Origin: an uncultured Mycoplasmataceae bacterium
GTDB lineage: Bacteria > Bacillota_I > Bacilli_A > Mycoplasmatales > Mycoplasmoidaceae
DNA: 6,619 nucleotides
Assembly: GCA_949283985.1 (NCBI GenBank)
Contig: CASDUM010000111.1
Coordinates: 1 to 6,619, forward strand
Direction of reading: 5' to 3'
This document shows, in pieces, positions 1-5,767 of this stretch. Below the pieces are notes generated by a model, which saw nothing but the letters and a program-made list of their open reading frames with translations, did not search any database and was not told where the DNA came from. The stretch's first letter is position 1, and the number at the start of each line of letters is the position of its first letter. The translations under genes were made by a program, and so were the position numbers.

Positions 1-7
1 GGAATAA

Positions 8-1336
8 ATGTCTACAATAGTTTCATTAATAACACCACGTTTCAAATCAGCTGTTGCAATTATTAGATTATCTGGTGATAATGCATTTAATACAATTAAT
101 AATTTTTCTTCTAAAAAAATATCAAAAGAAGATACGTGAAAAATTGTAAGAACCAAATTACTAAGAAAAGATAAGTCTATAATTGATGATGTATTATTAT
201 CTGTTTTTGTAGGTCCTAAATCTTTTACAGGATTTGATGTTGTTGAAATAAATTGTCATGGAAATTTAATTATCATTGATGAAATAATAAATGAATGTTT
301 ATCATTTGGATGTAAATTAGCTGAAAGAGGAGAATTTACAAAACAAGCTTTTCTTAACAATAAACTTGATATTAATCAAGCACTTTCCATTAATTCATTA
401 ATAAATTCTAATTCAAAAATAACTAATAAAATTTCTTTGCTATCACTTCTTGGGTCAAACAAAAAGAAACTAGAAATTATTAGAGATGCATTATTTGAAA
501 TTATCGGAAATTCTGAAGTTTCAATTGATTATCCTGAATATGAAGATGTTAAAGAGTTTTCACTTGATCACATAAAAAACATTTTAATGAAAATAAATAA
601 AGATATTATTGAAGCTTGTAAATCTTTTGAAAAATATAAATTTTTATATGATGGAATAAACATTCTTATAATTGGTAAAACTAATTCAGGAAAATCTTCA
701 TTATTTAATTCAATATTAAAATATGATAGATCAATTGTTTCGGATGAAAAAGGAACAACGAGAGATTATATTCTTGAATCAATTTATATTAATGATAAAA
801 AATATAATTTTATAGATACTGCTGGATTTAATAAAACTGAAAATAAAATTGAATCTGAAGGAATAAAGAGAATTGATGATTTAATTGAAAAATCAAACTT
901 AATTATATATTTATTTGATCAATCTAAAATTATATGTAAAAAAGAATTAGAGTTCTTTAATCAAATTGATAGAAATAAAATATTAGTAAAAAGTAAATCT
1001 GATTTAAATGATGCTAATCCAGAAATAAAAGCAATTAAAATATCAACTAAAAATAACGATATTAATGAATTAATTAATAAAATAGATAGTATTTTTTCAC
1101 ATGAATTTAATGAAGAATCAATCTTAATTTCATCTAACGAAGAGCTTTCTATTTTCAACGAGTTAAAAAATGAAATAGATGAAATAATTGAACTAATAGA
1201 TAATGAAAATATTACAATTGATTTAATAATTCCATATATTGAAAATATTTATAAAAAGATTTGCATTATTTTAGGCGAAGAAAAAGATTTCGATATTTTA
1301 GATAATATTTTCAAAAATTTTTGTTTGGGGAAATAA
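8..1336 (+). CDS. mnmE: tRNA uridine-5-carboxymethylaminomethyl modification GTPase MnmE (TrmE)
   Basis: MnmE acts with MnmG to install the (carboxymethyl)aminomethyl group at C5 of wobble uridine 34 in certain tRNAs, using a methylene-tetrahydrofolate-derived carbon and GTP hydrolysis. With code 4 the frame is open from ATG at 8, giving 442 residues, the usual family length; residue 44 is Trp encoded by TGA. The N-terminal folate-binding domain (about 1-120) shows VEINCHGN and ERGEFTKQAF. A helical domain is split around the G domain (about 216-365). The G domain has P-loop GKTNSGKS (223-230), GTTRD (249-253), DTAG (270-273) and a G4-like SKSD (329-332) in place of NKxD. The protein ends in FCLGK, with C439 as the conserved catalytic-site cysteine. 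An internal TTG start at 437 would remove the folate domain and is rejected. Its stop overlaps the tatD start. Any Shine-Dalgarno sequence lies at or before the window edge. Confidence 0.96.
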
Positions 1337-1338
1337 TG
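1327..1338 (+). promoter_or_regulatory. Ribosome-binding site and coupled start of tatD
   Basis: GGGGA at 1327-1331 lies four bases before the ATG at 1336, and the mnmE stop TAA (1334-1336) shares its last A with that ATG. The signal sits inside the conserved Leu-Gly-Lys codons at the end of mnmE, so terminating ribosomes could restart directly. This also decides the tatD start. Confidence 0.6.
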
Positions 1339-2112
1339 AAAAAAATTTTTGACACTCATTGTCATTTAAATATTGAACCTTTTATAGATAATTTAAATGA
1401 ACTAAAAAAAGAAATATCTGAATATGATATTTATATAAACATAGTAGGCGTAGATAAGGAAAGTTCTAAAATTGCTATAGATTTATCAAATAGCACTAAT
1501 GTTTTTGCAACAGTTGGAATTCATCCTAATGATTGTATATCAATTAATGATAATATCGAAAATGAAAAATTTTTAATAGAAATGATTGAAAAGAATAAAT
1601 CTAAAATAATTGCAATTGGAGAAACAGGATTAGATTTTTATAGAAGTGATAAAAATGAAAAATTGGAAGTTCAATTAGATTCAATGATTAGGCATATAAA
1701 TATTGCAGAAAAATATAACTTACCAATTGTTTTTCATGTTAGAGACGCTCATGATGAAATGATAAATTTTTTAAGTAATAAAAAATTAAAAACAAATTTT
1801 ATAATTCATTGTTTTTCCGGAAATTTAGATTATGCCAAAAAATATATTGAACTAGGTGGTTATATATCTTTTTCTGGTACGATAACATTTAAGAATTCAG
1901 ACGAATTAAGAGACATCATTTTGAAAATTGATAAGTCAAAAATTATTGTTGAAACTGACTCACCATTTTTATCTCCTGAACCTTTTAGAGGTAAAATAAA
2001 TAAACCACTAAATGTAAAATTTGTATTAGATAAAATTAATGAATTACTCAACGACGACTTGACTGATAAAATTTTTAATAACGCAATCTCAGTATTTAAT
2101 TTAAAAATGTAA
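1336..2112 (+). CDS. tatD: TatD-family metal-dependent hydrolase (putative DNase)
   Basis: This is a 258-residue protein of normal length for the TatD family, cytosolic TIM-barrel hydrolases that use two divalent metals and act as 3'-5' exonucleases or DNases in characterised members. Visible metal-site motifs are DTHCHL (H8, H10), GETGLDFY (E96), H134 in FHVRDAH, H158 in IIHCFSG, and ETDSPFLSPEPFRG (D208), all in the family order. The ATG at 1336 is chosen because DTHCHL follows at once and because GGGGA (1327-1331), inside the last mnmE codons, serves as ribosome-binding site. A TTG at 1321 in the same frame would only add five residues. The start overlaps the mnmE stop by one base (TAATG), which suggests translational coupling. 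The gene has no TGA codon. The TatD family is certain; the physiological substrate in Mollicutes is not known. Confidence 0.94.
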   Translation: MKKIFDTHCHLNIEPFIDNLNELKKEISEYDIYINIVGVDKESSKIAIDLSNSTNVFATVGIHPNDCISINDNIENEKFLIEMIEKNKSKIIAIGETGLDFYRSDKNEKLEVQLDSMIRHINIAEKYNLPIVFHVRDAHDEMINFLSNKKLKTNFIIHCFSGNLDYAKKYIELGGYISFSGTITFKNSDELRDIILKIDKSKIIVETDSPFLSPEPFRGKINKPLNVKFVLDKINELLNDDLTDKIFNNAISVFNLKM

Positions 2113-2138
2113 AACATTTCCATTTTTTTTTTTTTTTT
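2103..2138 (+). terminator. Weak hairpin plus T16 tract after tatD
   Basis: A short inverted repeat AAATG (2105-2109) / CATTT (2115-2119) overlaps the tatD stop. An alternative pairing is AAAAATG (2103-2109) with CATTTTT (2121-2127). Either leads into an uninterrupted run of 16 T (2123-2138). The stem is weak and AT-rich, so termination is probably partial; some read-through into the redox operon is possible. Confidence 0.5.
2123..2138 (+). repeat. Homopolymeric T16 tract
   Basis: Sixteen consecutive T lie in the gap between tatD and the redox operon. It is the longest homopolymer in the window. It ends about 50 bases before the start codon at 2189 and 8 bases before a candidate -10 box. Such tracts mutate by strand slippage. 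Confidence 0.95.
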
Positions 2139-2145
2139 AAATGAA

Positions 2146-2151
2146 TATAAA
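2146..2151 (+). promoter_or_regulatory. Candidate -10 box for the redox operon
   Basis: TATAAA at 2146-2151 is a near-consensus -10 hexamer, 37 bases before the start codon. No good TTGACA-like -35 is seen; at a 17-base spacing the -35 position falls at the start of the T16 tract. Mollicute promoters often have a weak or absent -35. TATATT at 2166-2171 is an alternative but would leave almost no leader before the Shine-Dalgarno. Confidence 0.35.
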
Positions 2152-2176
2152 AGTTGGTTTTCTTATATATTTAATA

Positions 2177-2184
2177 AAAGGAGG
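2177..2184 (+). promoter_or_regulatory. Strong Shine-Dalgarno of the FAD oxidoreductase
   Basis: AAAGGAGG matches the 16S rRNA anti-Shine-Dalgarno fully and lies four bases before the ATG at 2189. It is the best such site in the window and fixes the start of the gene. Confidence 0.85.
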
Positions 2185-2188
2185 ATAA

Positions 2189-3733
2189 ATGAAAAAATTT
2201 GATAATAACTATGATGTTTTAGTTATTGGAGCTGGTAATGGAGGATTAGTTGCGGCTGCTACATGCGCAAATAAAGGGCTAAAAACATTGTTGATTGAGC
2301 AACATAATGTTCCAGGTGGATTTGCTTCTTCATTTGTAAGAGGAAGATTTGAATTTGAACCTGCGCTGCATGAATTGGGTAATGTTGGTAATGATCAAAA
2401 CAAAGGTGATGTTAAACAATGTTTTGATAATTTGGGTATAAAAATTGATTGAAACTTAATTAGTGAAGCTTTTACAATTTTAATTCCACAAGAAGACGGC
2501 ACACAAAAAATTTATAAAATACCATATGGTCGTGATGAATTTGCGAAAGCATGTGAACAAATTGAAAAAGGTTCATATGAAAAAGTTAAAAAATTTATTG
2601 ATATTTGTGAAAATTGTTATTTCGCTGCTAGATATTTAAGAGAATCAAGAGGTAATCCTGATGTTGAAATAATGAAGACAAAATATGTAAATTATTTAAC
2701 TACTGCTAATTCAACATTAGATGACGTTTTGAGAAAATTAAAAATGCCAAAGCTTATAAAATTTATAATTGAAGCTTATTGGCTTTATTTAGGTACAACA
2801 CCTAAAGACATATCTGCAAGTTTATATGCAATTATGTTTTATGAATATATAGAATTTGGACCATATATTCCAGAAATGAGATCACACGAAATTTCTCAAA
2901 CTATTGCAAATAGATTCGAAGAATTAGGTGGAGAAATTTGATATAACACAAAGGCAGAAAAAATTGATGTTTGTGACGGGAAAATAGTAGGTTGTCAAAC
3001 ATCTAGAGGATATATTAAAACAAATCACATTATAAGTAATGCGTCACCGCATATTGTGTATGGTGATTTAATTGAAAACGACAAAGTTCCTAATATTGAA
3101 AGAAATCTTACAGGAATGAGAAAACCTGCCTCACAAGGTTATTGTGTCTTTTTAGGTTTAGATATTTCCGCAGAAAAACTTGGTTTAACTGATTATTCAT
3201 ATTTCGTAGTTAATTCAAAAAATCATGATGAAGTCTATGAAGATATGCATGATATTGATAAAAATAATTCATATATAGTAGTTGTTCAAAATAATGGATG
3301 TAAATCAGCATCAGAAAAAGGTACATGTATATTATCATTTACTACTCTTTATGAAGATGCATGAAACGATGTTAAAGAAGAAGAATATTTTGATGTTAAA
3401 AATAAAATTGCAAAAAGATTTATAGAAAATTTTGAACAAAAAATGAACATTGACATAACTAGTCATATAGAAGAAATTGAAGTTGCAACCCCTGTAACAT
3501 TTGCAAGATATACAGGAAGTAAGAATGGTGCAATTTATGGTTATAAATGTTATGTAAATGATTCTGCATATGTAAGAGGTAAGAATATGGATTTATACTA
3601 TACAATAGATGGATTAAGATTCTGTGGTGGAAATTCTCATTTCTCACACGGTTATTCAATAACTTATATTTCTGGTGAAGTCGCAGGTAATAAAACATTT
3701 GGTGATATAAAAGCTAAACAAAAAGGAGCATAA
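2189..3733 (+). CDS. CrtI/retinol-saturase-like FAD-dependent oxidoreductase (COG1233 type)
   Basis: With TGA as Trp (residues 88, 251, 392) this is one uninterrupted 514-residue protein; W198 is a normal TGG. Residues 8-64 form a typical dinucleotide-binding start: YDVLVIGAGNGG with GxGxxG at 14-19, acidic E37 closing the second strand, then VPGG and the GRFEFEPALHELG stretch seen in phytoene-desaturase/RetSat-type enzymes. The C-terminus (about 472-500) has the second FAD-contact region, with DGLRFCGGNSHFSHG replacing the family's GxWxxPGGG-like loop. No signal peptide is seen; peripheral membrane contact is possible. Known relatives desaturate, saturate or isomerise isoprenoids. Nothing else in the window points to carotenoid synthesis, so the substrate is unknown. 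It is followed after 2 bases by a [2Fe-2S] NAD(P)H reductase, its probable electron partner. Family placement is firm; the specific reaction is not. Confidence 0.88.
3722..3728 (+). promoter_or_regulatory. Shine-Dalgarno of the [2Fe-2S] reductase
   Basis: AAAGGAG lies seven bases before the ATG at 3736, inside the last codons of the preceding gene. It fixes the start and shows that the second operon gene has its own strong translation signal. Confidence 0.8.
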
Positions 3734-3735
3734 TT

Positions 3736-4956
3736 ATGGCAAATAAAAAAGACAATAAAATGTTTGTATATAAAAAGAGTATTTCACCTTTATTTGATAT
3801 GCTTGCTGCTAAAAATCTTCCAAATAAAGTTTTAGAAAACGTTAAAAAAAGTAATAAAGAAATTCAAAATAATTTTTATATTAATGAACTAGCAGATGAA
3901 TTACATCCTAAAAAAATAAATGTTCAAATTAAAAAAATAATTAATGAAGACAAAGAAACTAAAACATATATTTTTGAAAACATAGATAAAAACAAAATGC
4001 CTTTTTTTAGAGCAGGGCAATATGTATCTGTAGTTTTAGAAATTGATGGAGTTAAGATATCTAGACCATATTCTATTTCATCATCACCATATGATGCATC
4101 AAGAAAAAACGAAATATGAATAACTGTAAAAATAGTTAAAGATGGTTATGTATCGAATTGAATGCATAAAAATTTAAAAGTGGGTCAAAAATTAGAAATA
4201 AGTCAACCAGAGGGTGAATTTTATTATGATAACATAAGAGATCCAAAAACAATTATTGCAATTGCCGGCGGGTCCGGAATAACTCCTTTTTTATCAATGG
4301 CTAAGTCAATTGTTGAAGGAAGCGAAGATTTCAATTTATTAATATTAAATGGTAATAAAAAAGTTGATAACATCATTTTCAAAGATGAATTTATCGAACT
4401 TGAAAAAAAATCAAATGGTAAAGTAAAAGTTATAAATGTTTTATCCGAAGAAAAGAAAAGCGGATATGAACATGGTTTTATTAATTTAAATTTAATTAAA
4501 AAATATATTCCAGAAAATCAAGAATATTCGATTTGGATGTGTGGACCAAAGGCAATGTATAAATTTGTTATGAAAGAAATAATCCCTTTAAGACTAAGAA
4601 GAAAATTTATTAGAGTTGAAGCTAGTAATCAAGTCGGAAAACCTTCAATGTACGAAGAATATAAAAATAAAGGGAATAAGAGAATATATAATATTACAGT
4701 TAGATATTACGATCAAGAAATTACTATCAAAGCAGATTCAAATGACACAATATTAACATCATTGCATAAAAATAAAATATCTGCTCAATCTAAATGTTTA
4801 AGTGGATTATGTTCTTGATGTAGAGTTAGAGTTGTTAAAGGAGATGTATTTACACCTCATTCGTACGATTCAAGAAGAATGGCAGATGAAAAAAATAAAA
4901 TATATTATTCTTGTTGCTCATTCCCAATATCTGATTTAGTAATTGAAGCATATTAA
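3736..4956 (+). CDS. NAD(P)H:[2Fe-2S] flavoprotein reductase (FNR-like, C-terminal plant-type ferredoxin domain)
   Basis: The protein has 406 residues under code 4, with TGA-encoded Trp at 128, 142 and 361 and TGG-encoded W267. Order of parts: a lysine-rich N-terminal extension (about 1-57) without a recognised domain; an FAD-binding barrel (about 58-150) with RPYSISSSP (R110-S113) for the flavin; a nucleotide-binding domain with AGGSGITPF (177-185) and MCGP (268-271); and a plant-type [2Fe-2S] domain (about 315-406) with ligands C354-x4-C359-x2-C362 and C393 or C394. This is the layout of oxygenase- and saturase-reductases that pass electrons from NAD(P)H through FAD to [2Fe-2S] and on to a partner enzyme. 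The gene starts two bases after the FAD oxidoreductase stop, so the two are surely cotranscribed, and that enzyme is the likely acceptor. NADH versus NADPH preference cannot be judged. Domain calls are firm; the partner is inferred. Confidence 0.9.
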
Positions 4957-4990
4957 AAATTGCTTATTTATTGATATATAATAAAAATTT

Positions 4991-5024
4991 AAAATGGAGA
5001 ATCATTATGTTTTCCATTTTTTTT
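4991..5024 (+). terminator. Rho-independent terminator of the redox operon
   Basis: AAAATGGAGAA (4991-5001) pairs with TTTTCCATTTT (5010-5020) over 11 pairs, one of them G-U. The loop is 8 bases and the T tail runs to 5024. It lies 35 bases after the reductase stop and closes the operon cleanly. Confidence 0.88.
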
Positions 5025-5192
5025 ATTAAAATTCAAAATACATATTAAAGCGAATATATTTTGTAATCTAAATTAGTTCATGAAAAGTTCAATAAAAGTT
5101 TATAAAAAAGTCCTGAATTTTTCTTGAATTTATCCAAAATCCATAATTTTATATAAAAATTACCTTTATTATAAGTGAGGTGATAAATAAAC
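5025..5192. other. AT-rich spacer with no gene
   Basis: I see no reading frame of note in this stretch on either strand. It holds a possible -10 box (TATAAA, 5152-5157) without a convincing -35, a short imperfect direct repeat of TGAATTT near 5114-5131, and the ribosome-binding site at its end. It may be the promoter region of the broken gene that follows. Confidence 0.4.
5178..5184 (+). promoter_or_regulatory. Ribosome-binding site before a broken or very short frame
   Basis: AGGTGAT is a good Shine-Dalgarno, eight bases before ATG at 5193. The frame it serves ends after only 18 codons (TAA 5247-5249). A strong site in front of so short a frame suggests either a leader peptide or the intact start of a decayed gene. 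Confidence 0.55.
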
Positions 5193-5356
5193 ATGCCAAT
5201 AAATTATCTCAAAATAATTTTTAAGAAATGAGACAAAAATAGAAAATAATAAAATAATTCTAGACCAAGGCAAAAACTATCCAAAGAATAGTGCAACAAG
5301 ATTCTTAAAGATTTTACTTGTCTTTGTTGTTAAAATGGTTATAGTAGCGATAATAC

Positions 5357-5413
5357 AAGATGATACTTTATACTATGAAGTATAAAGTTGAAAAAAAGTA
5401 GAAACGACATCTT
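5357..5413. repeat. Nested inverted repeat (hairpin)
   Basis: A perfect 10-base inverted repeat, ACTTTATACT (5365-5374) and AGTATAAAGT (5379-5388), encloses the 4-base loop ATGA. Outside it, AAGATG (5357-5362) is matched by CATCTT (5408-5413). It is followed by a run of A, not T, on the plus strand, so it is not a normal terminator. It lies at the second frame break of the broken gene. Confidence 0.65.
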
Positions 5414-5542
5414 ATTGGAAAAATTTAATCAAATGTTTTCAGGTTTTAAAGAAAAATATAAAACTGAAATCAATGTATTCAAAGATGAAGTAAATTCAAG
5501 ATATGATAAAGTTGAATCAAGACTAGATAATATTGAAGAAGA

Positions 5543-5550
5543 TTTTTTTT
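5543..5550 (+). repeat. T8 tract at a coiled-coil frameshift
   Basis: Eight consecutive T break the coiled-coil frame. With seven T the codons read Asp-Phe-Phe-Glu-Leu and the heptad pattern continues; with eight, translation ends two codons later after a TGA Trp. Confidence 0.9.
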
Positions 5551-5636
5551 GAACTTAAAACTAAGGTTAATGATATTGATGAGAGACTTTCTAATCTTGA
5601 ATATGAAGCTAAAAAATATGGCTAAAAATTGTAAAT

Positions 5637-5693
5637 CAATTGCCTTTTATTAATTTTAATTTTTTTCGTATAAATTAAATTTAACAGCAATTG
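5637..5693. repeat. Long imperfect hairpin between convergent genes
   Basis: CAATTGC (5637-5643) pairs with GCAATTG (5687-5693), and TTAATTTTAATTT (5650-5662) pairs with the 13 bases 5672-5684 with one mismatch. The apical loop is 9 bases and there is one unequal internal loop. The 3' arm is part of a perfect 12-base palindrome, CAGCAATTGCTG (5685-5696). It has no clear T tail in either direction. Confidence 0.55.
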
Positions 5694-5700
5694 CTGAATT

Positions 5701-5739
5701 AAAAATAAATTCATATATTAAAATATGAATTTATTTTTT
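5701..5739. terminator. Bidirectional rho-independent terminator
   Basis: A perfect 16-base inverted repeat (5701-5716 with 5723-5738) encloses a 6-base loop. Its 5' arm begins with A5 and its 3' arm ends in T6, so a T tail follows the stem on both strands. It lies 29 bases beyond the miaB stop and between convergent transcription units, so it can stop both. Confidence 0.85.
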
Positions 5740-5767
5740 CTTTTTCATAAGATTTATTTAAGATTAT

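Larger units (their letters stand above)
5193..5625 (+). pseudogene. Frame-broken gene for a small protein with a hydrophobic segment and C-terminal coiled coil
   Basis: I do not recognise this gene. From ATG 5193, after a good ribosome-binding site, 18 residues are readable (starts MPINYLKIIFKKW, with a TGA Trp). A second frame (5218-5385) has no start of its own near its beginning and carries a hydrophobic stretch, RFLKILLVFVVKMVIVAII. The first frame then resumes and contains ATG 5433, giving 41 residues to TAA 5556-5558. A further frame (5551-5625) ends AKKYG-stop. Removing one T from the T8 run at 5543-5550 joins the last two into a 63-residue coiled coil with unbroken 3-4 hydrophobic spacing. 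Three shifts in about 430 bases favour a decaying gene. The last one alone could be a slippage switch. Alternatives are a leader peptide at 5193-5249 plus a separate small coiled-coil gene at 5433. The joining of the front part is weak; the coiled-coil part is well supported. Confidence 0.45.

Noticed and set aside
961..1158. Minus-strand open frame of 65 codons
   Set aside because: It lies wholly inside the conserved MnmE coding sequence, has a low-complexity Ile/Leu/Ser composition typical of antisense AT-rich DNA, and has no ribosome-binding site.
437..1336. mnmE starting at TTG 437 as a shortened G-domain protein
   Set aside because: The frame is open back to ATG 8 through one TGA Trp codon, and the upstream part carries the conserved folate-domain motifs.
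1860..2123. Minus-strand open frame of 87 codons
   Set aside because: It is antisense to the conserved C-terminal half of TatD, with no recognisable motif and no start signal.
3459..3698. Minus-strand open frame of 79 codons
   Set aside because: It is antisense to the conserved C-terminal part of the FAD oxidoreductase; its Leu/His/Tyr-rich composition is a strand shadow.
2189..4956. Redox genes as decayed pseudogenes with several stops
   Set aside because: All internal stops are TGA, and each falls where the frame continues with full domain conservation. Under UGA=Trp both genes are intact.
5193..5640. Structured RNA such as RNase P RNA, tmRNA or SRP RNA
   Set aside because: I find none of their conserved core sequences, and the region shows codon-like structure and heptad periodicity instead.
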